Shown here: one piece after another, positions 57,218 to 64,000 of the stretch
Layout: each line of letters starts with the position of its first letter
Numbering within the stretch: position 1 is the stretch's first letter
Assembly (NCBI RefSeq): GCF_004028635.1
Contig: NZ_RQJW01000010.1
Coordinates: 186,001-250,000, forward strand
Direction: 5' to 3'
Length of the DNA: 64,000 bases
DNA from: Streptomyces cyaneus
Lineage (GTDB): Bacteria > Actinomycetota > Actinomycetes > Streptomycetales > Streptomycetaceae
Notes under the pieces: generated by a model
Databases searched by the model: none
What the model was told of the DNA's origin: nothing
Seen by the model: only the letters and a program-made list of their open reading frames with translations
Made by a program: the position numbers and the translations under genes

Positions 57218-58651
57218 ATGACGGAAACGGATTCCATCGCATACGACGTCGTGGTGCTCGGGGCCGGGCCCGTGGGGGAGAACGTCGCCGACCGTACCCG
57301 TGCGGCCGGCCTCTCCACCGCGGTCGTGGAGAGCGAGCTGGTCGGCGGCGAATGCTCGTACTGGGCGTGCATGCCGAGCAAGGCGCTGCTGCGCCCGGTC
57401 ATCGCCCAGGCGGACGCCCGCCGCCTGCCGGGCCTCAGCCAGGCTGTACAGGGCCCCCTCGACGCCGCCGCGGTCCTCGCCCGACGGGACGAATACACCT
57501 CGCACTGGCAGGACGACGGCCAGGTCGGGTGGCTGGACGGCATCGGCGCCGACCTCTACCGCGGCCACGGGCGCCTCACCGGGCCCCGCACCCTGGAGGT
57601 GACCGGCCCCGACGGCGTACGGCACGTCCTGACCGCCCGGCACGCCGTGGTCGTCTGCACCGGCAGCGGCGCCCAGCTGCCCGACCTGCCCGGCCTCGCC
57701 GAGGTCAAGCCGTGGACCAGCCGCGAGGCCACCAGCGCGAAGGCCGCGCCCGGCCGGCTGGTCGTCGTAGGCGGCGGCGTGGTCGCCACCGAGATGGCCA
57801 CCGCCTGGCAGGCCCTGGGCTCCCGGGTCACGCTCCTGGTCCGCGGCAAGGGCCTGCTGTCCCGCATGGAGCCCTTCGCCGGCGAACTGGTCGCCGAGGC
57901 GCTCACCGAGGCGGGCGTCGACGTCCGCACCGGCACCTCCGTCGAGGCGGTGACCCGCCGGAACGGCGCCGTCCTGGTCGTCACCGACGGCGGCGACCGC
58001 ATCGAGGCGGACGAGATCCTCTTCGCCACCGGACGTACCCCGCGCACCGACGACATCGGCCTGGACACGGTCGGACTGGAACCGGGTTCCTGGCTGGAGG
58101 TCGACGACAGCCTCCGCGTCACCGGCAGCGAATGGCTGTACGCGGTCGGCGACGTCAACCACCGCGCCCTCCTCACCCACCAGGGCAAATACCAGGCCCG
58201 CATCGCGGGCGCGGCCATCGCCGCCCGCGCCTCCGGCGTGCCCCACCTGGAGTCCCACCCCTGGGGCGCCCACGCCGCGACAGCCGACCACGCCGCCGTC
58301 CCGCAGGTCGTCTTCACCGACCCCGAGGCCGCCGCCGTGGGCCTGTCCCTGGCGGAGGCCGAACAGGCCGGCCACCGCGTCCGCGCCGTCGACGTCGAGT
58401 TCTCCTCGGTGGCCGGCGCGGGCCTGTACGCCGACGGCTACCGGGGCCGCGCCCGCATGGTCGTCGACCTGGAACGCGAGATCCTCCTCGGTGTCACCTT
58501 CGTCGGCCCCGGCGTCGGCGAACTCATCCACTCGGCAAGCATCGCCGTCGCCGGCCAGGTACCGATCAGCAGGCTGTGGCACGCGGTTCCGTCGTATCCG
58601 ACGATCAGCGAGGTGTGGCTGCGGCTGCTGGAGTCGTACCGCGACAACTGA
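57218..58651 (+). CDS. Pyridine nucleotide-disulfide oxidoreductase (lipoamide dehydrogenase-like)
   Basis: A 477-residue flavoprotein. FAD loop VVVLGAGPVGENVADR (11-26), redox-active pair Cys46/Cys51 in GGECSYWACMPSKALLR, NAD(P) loop VVVGGGVVATEMA near 190, WLYAVGDVNHRALLTHQGKYQ near 307. The C-terminal active-site block is HAVPSYPTISEVW, where classical lipoamide dehydrogenases have HAHPT, so the catalytic His region is changed. Related Streptomyces proteins are annotated as mercuric-reductase-like or dihydrolipoamide dehydrogenase; no 2-oxoacid dehydrogenase or mer genes are near. TAAGAC 7 nt before ATG suggests a leaderless start. Confidence 0.85.
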   Translation: MTETDSIAYDVVVLGAGPVGENVADRTRAAGLSTAVVESELVGGECSYWACMPSKALLRPVIAQADARRLPGLSQAVQGPLDAAAVLARRDEYTSHWQDDGQVGWLDGIGADLYRGHGRLTGPRTLEVTGPDGVRHVLTARHAVVVCTGSGAQLPDLPGLAEVKPWTSREATSAKAAPGRLVVVGGGVVATEMATAWQALGSRVTLLVRGKGLLSRMEPFAGELVAEALTEAGVDVRTGTSVEAVTRRNGAVLVVTDGGDRIEADEILFATGRTPRTDDIGLDTVGLEPGSWLEVDDSLRVTGSEWLYAVGDVNHRALLTHQGKYQARIAGAAIAARASGVPHLESHPWGAHAATADHAAVPQVVFTDPEAAAVGLSLAEAEQAGHRVRAVDVEFSSVAGAGLYADGYRGRARMVVDLEREILLGVTFVGPGVGELIHSASIAVAGQVPISRLWHAVPSYPTISEVWLRLLESYRDN

Positions 58652-58670
58652 CTTCCTCGGCAGGGGAGTT

Positions 58671-58716
58671 GGTGCCGGGTGCGACCGCCGGGCCATCGGT
58701 GGTCGCACCCGGCACC
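58671..58716. terminator. Strong bidirectional terminator
   Basis: GGTGCCGGGTGCGACC (58671-58686) and GGTCGCACCCGGCACC (58701-58716), a perfect 16-bp stem with a 14-nt loop between convergent genes. Confidence 0.9.
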
Positions 58717-58735
58717 TGCTGCTCACCGCTGCCGG

Positions 58736-60322
58736 CTAATGCGCCGACACCAGCTCCAGATGCTCCTCGCTCCACAGATCCTCGTCCGCCTCCGGCAGCA
58801 GCAGCACCCGGTCCGGGCGCAGCGCCGCCACGGCGCCCGCGTCATGGGTGACCATGACGATCGCGCCGGGATACGTGCCCACCGCGGCCAGGACTTCGGC
58901 GCGGGAGGCCGGGTCCAGGTTGTTGGTCGGCTCGTCCAGGAGAAGGACGTTCGCCCCGGAGTGCACCAGGCCCGCCAGCGCCAGACGGGTCTTCTCGCCG
59001 CCGGACAGGACCCCGACGGGCTTGTCGGCGTCCTCCCCGGTGAACAGGAACGACCCCAGGACGCGCCGCACTTCGCCGTACGTCAGATGCGGCGCTGCGG
59101 ACGCCAGCTGCGCACTCACGGTCAATTCCCCGTCCAGCGTGTCGTGTTCCTGGGCGAAGTAGCCCGGACGGAACCCGTGCCCGTGGACCACCCGGCCGCC
59201 GTCCGGCCTGGCCTGACCGGCGAGGATGCGCAACAGGGTGGTCTTTCCGGCACCGTTGGGGCCGAGGACGACCAGGCGGCTGCCTCGGTCGACCGCCAGG
59301 TCCACGCCCCGCAGGACGCGATGGCCGCCGTACGACTTGGTCAAACTGATCGCGCCGAGCGGGATCCGGCCGCACGGCGCCGGTTCGGGCAGCCGGATCC
59401 TCGCCACCTTCGCGGTGCGGCGGACCGGTTCGAGATCGGCGAGCATACGGTCGGCGCGGCGGGCCATGTTCCTCGCGGCCACGGCCGTCGACACACGGGC
59501 CCGCATCTTTCCGGCCTGCGCGTGCAGCGACGCCGCCTTGCGCTCGGCGTTCGTCCGCTCGCGCGCCCTGCGCCGCTCGTCGGCCTCCCGCTGGGCGAGA
59601 TAGACGTCCCAGCCCGTGTTGTGGACGTCGATCGTGGCGCGCTGCGGATCCAGGTGGAAGACCCGGTTCACCGCGCCGGCGAGCAGTGACGTGTCGTGGC
59701 TGATCAACACGAGCCCGGCCTGATGGTTCGTCAGGAACGTGCGCAGCCAGGCGACCGAGTCCGCGTCCAGATGGTTCGTCGGCTCGTCCAGCAGCAGGGT
59801 GCCGTGCTCCGCGAAGAGGATGCGGGCCAGCTCCACGCGACGCCGCTGCCCGCCCGACAGCGCGCCCAACGGCTGGTCCATCAGCCGGGCGGGAACCCCG
59901 AGACCCGCGGCCACCCGGGCCGCCTCGGCCTCCGCGGCGTAACCGCCGGCGGCCTGGAACCGGGCCTCGGCGCGCACGTAGGCGTCCATCGCGCGCTGCG
60001 TGCCGTCGGCCATGGCCTCCTCGGCACGGCGCAGGGCGCGCACGGCTCCGTCGAGGCCCCGCGCGGACAGAATGCGGTCGGTGACGGTGACCGTCGGGTC
60101 CGCGGCGCGCGAGTCCTGGGGCAGATGGCCGACCTCGCCGGTGCGGGTGACCGTCCCGGCGGCCGGGCGCACCGTGCCCGCCAGGATGTTCAACAGGGTG
60201 GTCTTTCCGGCGCCGTTGCGGCCGACCAGGCCGATGCGGTCGCCGGGGGAGATGTGGAAGGAGATGCCGGACAGCAGCAGACGCGCGCCGACGCGCACGT
60301 CGACACCACTTACGGTGATCAT
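58736..60322 (-). CDS. ABC-F family ATP-binding protein
   Basis: A 528-residue protein with two ABC domains and no membrane part. First Walker A GRNGAGKTT (34-42), LSGGQ (155-159), LLLDEPTNHLD; second Walker A GPNGAGKTT (354-362), LSGGE (439-443), LLLDEPTNNLD. A charged linker lies at about 240-310. ABC-F proteins act on the ribosome, either as translation factors or to displace antibiotics. ATG 60322 has GGAG 9 nt upstream. Its leader contains a 7-codon ORF and a hairpin, the arrangement found before inducible resistance-type ABC-F genes. Confidence 0.9.
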   Translation of the reverse strand: MITVSGVDVRVGARLLLSGISFHISPGDRIGLVGRNGAGKTTLLNILAGTVRPAAGTVTRTGEVGHLPQDSRAADPTVTVTDRILSARGLDGAVRALRRAEEAMADGTQRAMDAYVRAEARFQAAGGYAAEAEAARVAAGLGVPARLMDQPLGALSGGQRRRVELARILFAEHGTLLLDEPTNHLDADSVAWLRTFLTNHQAGLVLISHDTSLLAGAVNRVFHLDPQRATIDVHNTGWDVYLAQREADERRRARERTNAERKAASLHAQAGKMRARVSTAVAARNMARRADRMLADLEPVRRTAKVARIRLPEPAPCGRIPLGAISLTKSYGGHRVLRGVDLAVDRGSRLVVLGPNGAGKTTLLRILAGQARPDGGRVVHGHGFRPGYFAQEHDTLDGELTVSAQLASAAPHLTYGEVRRVLGSFLFTGEDADKPVGVLSGGEKTRLALAGLVHSGANVLLLDEPTNNLDPASRAEVLAAVGTYPGAIVMVTHDAGAVAALRPDRVLLLPEADEDLWSEEHLELVSAH

Positions 60323-60345
60323 GAGAAGACGCTCCGAACAAGCAA

Positions 60346-60378
60346 GAGGACACACGGGTGGCGTGTAAGCGGGTCCTC
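60346..60378 (-). promoter_or_regulatory. Putative attenuator/anti-attenuator hairpin of the ABC-F gene
   Basis: On the transcript: GAGGAC, 6 nt, ACACG, 5-nt loop, CGTGT, GTCCTC (60378 to 60346). The two stem parts are separated by a one-sided 6-nt bulge. It begins 3 nt after the leader-peptide stop and ends about 10 nt before the ribosome site GGAG. Confidence 0.55.
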
Positions 60379-60380
60379 AG

Positions 60381-60404
60381 CTAGGAAATTCGGGGCGTAG
60401 ACAT
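60381..60404 (-). CDS. Leader peptide MSTPRIS upstream of ABC-F
   Basis: A 7-codon ORF, ATG to TAG, about 60 nt before the ABC-F start. TACCCT lies exactly 6 nt before its ATG, the spacing expected if transcription begins on the A of the ATG, so it would be a leaderless leader peptide at the very 5' end of the mRNA. A hairpin follows. Stalling of a drug-bound ribosome on it could change the downstream fold. The coding claim rests on position only. Confidence 0.5.
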   Translation of the reverse strand: MSTPRIS

Positions 60405-60454
60405 GCGGTCAGGGTAACGCGGGCGCCGTGTCGGACGCCTGCGATTTTTCTCCC

Positions 60455-61099
60455 CTAGGGCAGCTCGAAGCCCAGCGCCTCGGCGGCCCGCGCCGGTGTC
60501 GGCTCGGCCCAGCGCTCCGCGATCGCCTGGTTCGAGGACAGTGAGCGCGGCTCGGCCCGGTCCAGGTAGAGCACGCCGTCGAGGTGGTCCGTCTCGTGCT
60601 GCACGATACGGGCGGGCCACCCCGCGAACACCTCGTCGACCGCACGCCCGTGCTCGTCCTCGCCCGTCAGCCGCACCTCGGCGTGGCGGGCCACCACCGC
60701 TTGATAGCCCGGCACGCTCAGACAGCCCTCGAAGAACGCGGCCCGACCGGCGCCGACGGGCTCGTACGACGGGTTCACCAGCACCCGGAACGGCTGCGGC
60801 ACCCGCCCGCGCGCCAGCCGCACCTCCTGTGGCACCGGTGCCGGGTCCTCGATCACCGCGATCCGCAGCCCCACGCCGACCTGCGGTGCGGCGAGGCCTA
60901 CTCCCGGCGCCGCGTGCATGGTGATCCGGAGGGCCTCGACGAAGCGGGCCAGCAGTGCCGGGTCCAGCTGGCCGTCGAAGCGCTCGGCGGGACGCCGCAG
61001 CACCGGGTCGCCGGCCGCCACGATGGTCAGCGGGCCCTCAGTGGCGAGGAGTTGCTCGACCTGCTCGGCCAGGGGTGCGCGATCGCTCGGAGTTGCCAT
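60455..61099 (-). CDS. def: Peptide deformylase
   Basis: A 214-residue metalloprotease that removes the formyl group from nascent proteins. All three motifs are present: GVGLAAPQVG (66-75), EGCLSVPGY with Cys126, and QHETDHLDG with His168, Glu169 and His172. The 20-25-residue N-terminal and C-terminal extensions are typical of actinomycete copies. No fmt gene is adjacent. It lies directly upstream of the ABC-F leader in the same direction, with about 50 bp between. Confidence 0.95.
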   Translation of the reverse strand: MATPSDRAPLAEQVEQLLATEGPLTIVAAGDPVLRRPAERFDGQLDPALLARFVEALRITMHAAPGVGLAAPQVGVGLRIAVIEDPAPVPQEVRLARGRVPQPFRVLVNPSYEPVGAGRAAFFEGCLSVPGYQAVVARHAEVRLTGEDEHGRAVDEVFAGWPARIVQHETDHLDGVLYLDRAEPRSLSSNQAIAERWAEPTPARAAEALGFELP

Positions 61100-61261
61100 C
61101 GCGCCAGCATGCCACGGCTCGCGCGTAACCCACCGACTCCTGTGTGACGTACGCCACTTAACAAGCCTGGAACTCGACGGACTCTCCGCCCGACTACTGG
61201 ACCGCTACAGCAGAGACAGAAACGTCCCCGCTCCCCGTCCCACGCCCCGGAGATGCCGCCG

Positions 61262-62662
61262 ATGTCCACCGCTCCCTCGCCCGCCACGGAGGAGGCGACG
61301 CAGCCCGACGCCCCGGCGTCGGCGCCCCGCAGATGGGCACCACTGCGCCCGCTGATCCTGCGTCTGCACTTCTACGCCGGAGTGCTCGTCGCACCGTTCC
61401 TGCTCGTCGCCGCGGCCACCGGCTTCCTGTACGCCGGCGCGTTCCAAGCCGAGAAGCTCGTGTACGCCCACGAGATGACCGTCCCGGTCGGTGACGAGAA
61501 GCTGCCGATATCCGAGCAGGTCGCCGCCGCGCGCAAGGCCCACCCCGAGGGCACGGTCTCGGCGATACGGCCCTCCCCGGCGGACGACGCGTCCACCAGG
61601 GTCCTGCTGTCCGGCGTCAAGGGCGTCGACGCCGACCACACGCTCGCCGTGTTCGTCGACCCGTACACCGCGAAGGTGCGTGGCGCCCTCGAACAGTACG
61701 GCGCGACCGGCGCGTTGCCCCTGCGCACCTGGATCGACGAGTTCCACCGCGACCTGCACCTCGGCGAGAGTGGCCGCCTCTACAGCGAGCTCGCCGCGAG
61801 CTGGCTGTGGGTGATCGCGGGCGGTGGCCTGGTGCTGTGGTTCTCCCGCCGCCGCGCCCTCAGGAAGGTGCGGGGCGCCAGCGGGCGTCGCCGCACACTT
61901 GGTCTGCACGGCACGGTCGGCGTCTGGGCCGCGGCCGGGTTCTTCTTCCTCTCGGCCACCGGCCTGACCTGGTCGGCGTACGCCGGCGCCAACATCGACG
62001 AGCTGCGCACCTCGCTCGGCCAGGCTACCCCGTCCGTCTCGGCCTCGGCGGGCGGCGACCATGCCGCTCACGGCGCCGCCGCGGGCACCGGCGGAAGCGG
62101 CGAGCACGGCGTCGGCCTCGACAAGGTCCTGGCGGCCGCGCGCGCCGAGGGCCTGGGCGACCCCGTGGAGATCGTGCCGCCCGCCGACGCCTCGTCCGCG
62201 TACGTGGTGAAGCAGGTGCAGCGCAGCTGGCCGACGAAGCAGGACTCGGCCGCGATCGATCCGGCCAACGGCGAGGTCGTCGATGTGCTGCGGTTCGCCG
62301 ACTACCCGGTGCTCGCCAAGCTGACCCGCTGGGGCATCGACCTGCACACCGGTGTCCTCTTCGGTCTGGTCAACCAGATCGCCCTGATGCTGCTCGCGCT
62401 CTCGCTGATCCTGCTGATCGTGTGGGGCTACCGCATGTGGTGGCAGCGCGGCCGCGGCTCCGCGTTCGGCCGCCCCGTCCCGCGCGGCGCCTGGCAGCAG
62501 GTACCCCCGCAGATCCTGGTCCCGCTGGTGGCGGTCGTCGCCGTACTCGGCTACTTCGTGCCGCTGTTCGGCATCTCGCTGGCCGCGTTCATCGTCGTCG
62601 ACGTCGTCCTCGGAGAGGTAGCCCATCGGCGGGGGAAGCGGACGCCCGCGGAAGTGAACTAG
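61262..62662 (+). CDS. PepSY-associated membrane protein with His-rich loop
   Basis: A 466-residue membrane protein of the PepSY_TM (iron-regulated membrane protein) family. Four main spans: about 33-57 (LRLHFYAGVLVAPFLLVAAATGFLYAG), 180-200, 220-245 and 370-400, plus a further C-terminal pair. A loop near 265-285 (SAGGDHAAHGAAAGTGGSGE) has His residues that could bind Cu or Fe. Conserved RTWIDEFHRDLHLGESGRLYSELAASWLW and RWGIDLHTGVLFGLVNQ carry the His typical of diheme or metal-reductase-like members. ATG 61262 has GGAG 9 nt upstream. Confidence 0.87.
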   Translation: MSTAPSPATEEATQPDAPASAPRRWAPLRPLILRLHFYAGVLVAPFLLVAAATGFLYAGAFQAEKLVYAHEMTVPVGDEKLPISEQVAAARKAHPEGTVSAIRPSPADDASTRVLLSGVKGVDADHTLAVFVDPYTAKVRGALEQYGATGALPLRTWIDEFHRDLHLGESGRLYSELAASWLWVIAGGGLVLWFSRRRALRKVRGASGRRRTLGLHGTVGVWAAAGFFFLSATGLTWSAYAGANIDELRTSLGQATPSVSASAGGDHAAHGAAAGTGGSGEHGVGLDKVLAAARAEGLGDPVEIVPPADASSAYVVKQVQRSWPTKQDSAAIDPANGEVVDVLRFADYPVLAKLTRWGIDLHTGVLFGLVNQIALMLLALSLILLIVWGYRMWWQRGRGSAFGRPVPRGAWQQVPPQILVPLVAVVAVLGYFVPLFGISLAAFIVVDVVLGEVAHRRGKRTPAEVN

Positions 62663-62686
62663 GGGGATGCTGCAGGGGTGAAGGAC

Positions 62687-62734
62687 TTGGGGCCCGGTTC
62701 CGGGGGGAACCGGGAACCGGGAACCGGGCCCCAA
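62687..62734. terminator. Strong bidirectional terminator
   Basis: TTGGGGCCCGGTTCC (62687-62701) and GGAACCGGGCCCCAA (62720-62734), a perfect 15-bp stem. The loop holds two more GGAACCGGG-type copies. Lies between convergent genes. Confidence 0.9.
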
Positions 62735-62742
62735 CACACTGT

Positions 62743-63090
62743 TCAGAGCTGCTCGAAGTCGCCCGCCAGCGCCGAGGCCAGGCGCATGTGCGGCTCGGCT
62801 TCCTCGTGCCGCCCCTGCCGTTGCAGAGTGCGGCCCAGCATCAGCCGGGCGTACTGCTCGACGGGGTCGTGCTCGACGATGACGCGCAACTCGCCCTCCG
62901 CGCGCCGCAGTTGGGCCGAGTGGTAGTAGGCGCGCGCCAGCAGCAGCCGCGCTCCGGTCTGCTGCGGCGCCTCCTCGACCAGCCTGCCGAGGACGCGCGC
63001 GGCAGCGGCGTAGTCCTTGGCGTCGAAGAACATCTGCGCGCGCTCCCAGCGCTCGGCCGGTGTTCCGTGGTCGTAGTACGTCGTGTCCAC
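62743..63090 (-). CDS. Tetratricopeptide repeat protein
   Basis: A 115-residue protein of about three TPR helix pairs: AERWERAQMFFDAKDYAAAARVLGRLVEEAP, QTGARLLLARAYYHSAQLRRAEGELRVIVEHDP and EQYARLMLGRTLQRQGRHEEAEPHMRLA. Such modules hold protein partners together. GTG 63090 follows AGGAGG. No signal peptide. Co-directional with the two regulators upstream. Confidence 0.85.
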   Translation of the reverse strand: MDTTYYDHGTPAERWERAQMFFDAKDYAAAARVLGRLVEEAPQQTGARLLLARAYYHSAQLRRAEGELRVIVEHDPVEQYARLMLGRTLQRQGRHEEAEPHMRLASALAGDFEQL

Positions 63091-63148
63091 TCGTGACCTC
63101 CTTCGACTTCGACGCCGTCAACGGAGCACGGTGGTTCAATATTCCACT

Positions 63149-63183
63149 ACTGGGTCATCGAGATCCCCAACTGGGTCATCGAG
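63149..63183 (-). repeat. 14-bp direct repeat over the stop codon
   Basis: ACTGGGTCATCGAG at 63149-63162 and 63170-63183. On the minus strand the copy at 63183-63170 contains the TGA stop of the regulator-like gene; the second copy follows 21 bp later. Confidence 0.85.
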
Positions 63184-63622
63184 CCATGGCGCCGAGTTCG
63201 GCGTTGGCCCGCTCGGTGATGAGGGCCAGCACTCGTCCGGCGGTGGCCAGGTCCTCCGTCGGAATGCCCGCGTAGATCCGGCCGGTAATGGGGGCGGTTG
63301 CGGCGGAAGTCCTGTCGTACAGCTCCCGTCCGGCGTCCGTGATCCGCACCCGGGACGGCTCCTGAGGGGCCAGCAGCCCCGCGGCGATCAGCTCCTCGAC
63401 CACGGAGTGCGCCTGAGCGGCGTCGATCTTCAGTGCGCCGACGACACCGTCGATGACGTCGTCCCGCTCGACCGGTCCGTCGGCGATGGCGACGAGCCGG
63501 AGGGTGACGGACTGCTGGAACGTCGCGCCGTGCCGGGCCAGTACATCCTCCAGAAGCGCGCGGGCGGCGTAGTGGGCCAGAGCTATGACTCGGGGGTTGA
63601 CCAGGGGAGTGGTGGTGGTCAT
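63176..63622 (-). CDS. MarR-like winged-helix protein
   Basis: A 148-residue protein with MarR layout. ARHGATFQQSVTLRLVAIADGPVERDDVIDGVVGALKIDAAQAHSVVEELIAAGLLAP (about 28-85) contains a weak HTH, and the wing reads RVRITDAGRELYDR. The ATG at 63622 overlaps the TGA of the preceding MarR gene (ATGA), so the two are translationally coupled and may form a heterodimer or a regulatory pair. Two MarR genes in one operon is unusual but not rare in Streptomyces. Confidence 0.75.
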   Translation of the reverse strand: MTTTTPLVNPRVIALAHYAARALLEDVLARHGATFQQSVTLRLVAIADGPVERDDVIDGVVGALKIDAAQAHSVVEELIAAGLLAPQEPSRVRITDAGRELYDRTSAATAPITGRIYAGIPTEDLATAGRVLALITERANAELGAMAR

Positions 63623-64000
63623 GACTGCTCCTTGTCGGACTCGGTGTCGGTGGCCAGCGGGTCAAGAGGTACGTCGAGCAGGGTCGCCAGGTCGCGCGTG
63701 AACTCCCGCGTGCGCGCGCTGTCCAGGCCGCCGAGCGGCGCCAGCAGCTGCTGCAGAAGCCCCTGGACCACCTTGATCGCCTGCTGGGTCCGCTCACGGC
63801 CCTGCTCGGTCAGCGCCAGCTGTACCGCGCGCGGGTCGCGGGGATCCCGGGTGCGTTCGAGGAGGCCGGCGGTTTCCAGGGAGCGCGCCAGTTTGGAGAC
63901 GTACAGCGGTTCGAGCCCGGTGTGGTCGGCGAGGCGCCGCTGACTGGGGCGCTCTCCGCGGCGCTGCATGCCGTACAGCGAGGCCACCAGCGCGTACTGC
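63619..64000 (-). CDS. MarR-family regulator, 5' end outside window
   Basis: The C-terminal 126 residues of a MarR regulator; the frame stays open to the window edge (QYALVASLYGMQRRGERPS), so the GTG at 63987 is not the start. HTH: PSQRRLADHTGLEPLYVSKLARSLETAGLLERTRDPRDPRAVQLALTEQG. The last 25 residues are acidic (PLATDTESDKEQS). Coupled to the following regulator-like gene through an ATGA overlap. Confidence 0.85.
   Translation of the reverse strand, partial: QYALVASLYGMQRRGERPSQRRLADHTGLEPLYVSKLARSLETAGLLERTRDPRDPRAVQLALTEQGRERTQQAIKVVQGLLQQLLAPLGGLDSARTREFTRDLATLLDVPLDPLATDTESDKEQS

Noticed and set aside
61205..63139. 644-codon minus-strand frame over the PepSY gene
   Set aside because: Its translation is repetitive Gly/Arg/His sequence typical of GC-rich antisense frames.

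Overview
The window is very GC-rich, densely packed DNA with GTG/TTG starts, GGAGG-type ribosome sites, many leaderless starts, F420-type enzymes and typical actinomycete families. It looks like a Streptomyces chromosome; no species is assigned. I recognise about 66 genes. I see no tRNA, rRNA, CRISPR array, transposase or complete prophage, so it reads as ordinary accessory chromosome rather than an island.

Layout. 1-6.2 kb: end of a flavoprotein NADH-dehydrogenase-like gene; a translationally coupled nucleotidyltransferase / BON / metallophosphoesterase operon; a hemerythrin; a tiny PSQAEG-repeat protein; a polysaccharide pyruvyl transferase-like protein. 6.2-19.7 kb: FAD oxidoreductase, SDR, GNAT, two paralogous phosphoribosyltransferases, YbhB, two small proteins, a secreted GH115 glucuronidase, CapA, and the RNA-repair pair RtcB/archease with a PPOX-class F420 enzyme. 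Four units in 1-15 kb share a GTGT/GTAT-N15/16-GGGTAC promoter like that of the Streptomyces general-stress sigma factor.

19.8-28.4 kb: a sugar-acid block (GntP permease plus glucarate dehydratase, under a 35-bp palindrome on a strong promoter), an amidohydrolase, a thioesterase/MarR pair around a 20-bp palindrome, a pectate lyase, PPK2 and a YceI fusion. 28.4-34.1 kb: a hydroxyquinol/resorcinol-type catabolic operon (flavin hydroxylase, intradiol dioxygenase, maleylacetate reductase) divergent from an AcoR-like regulator. 34.2-45.7 kb: AMIN-like secreted protein, flavin monooxygenase, a two-subunit Tat-exported molybdenum hydroxylase, fructosamine kinase, a lipoprotein, a CoA-transferase with a regulator remnant behind it, MarR and PucR regulators, and an HSL-family esterase.

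45.8-64 kb: TerC, MFS/ArsR pair, F420 luciferase-like enzyme with a MerR-type promoter, LysR, FMN reductase/TetR pair, a LacI-pobA-aldehyde dehydrogenase aromatic cluster, thioredoxin, a disulfide reductase-like flavoprotein, an ABC-F protein with a 7-codon leader peptide and hairpin, peptide deformylase, a PepSY membrane protein, a TPR protein and two MarR-like regulators, the last cut by the window edge.

The most unusual features are short tandem duplications that include or abut stop codons at several unrelated genes, the putative leader-peptide attenuator of the ABC-F gene, the shared stress-type promoters, the 35-bp palindrome of the sugar-acid operon, and a decayed 198-bp tandem repeat with a 14-G tract upstream of rtcB.
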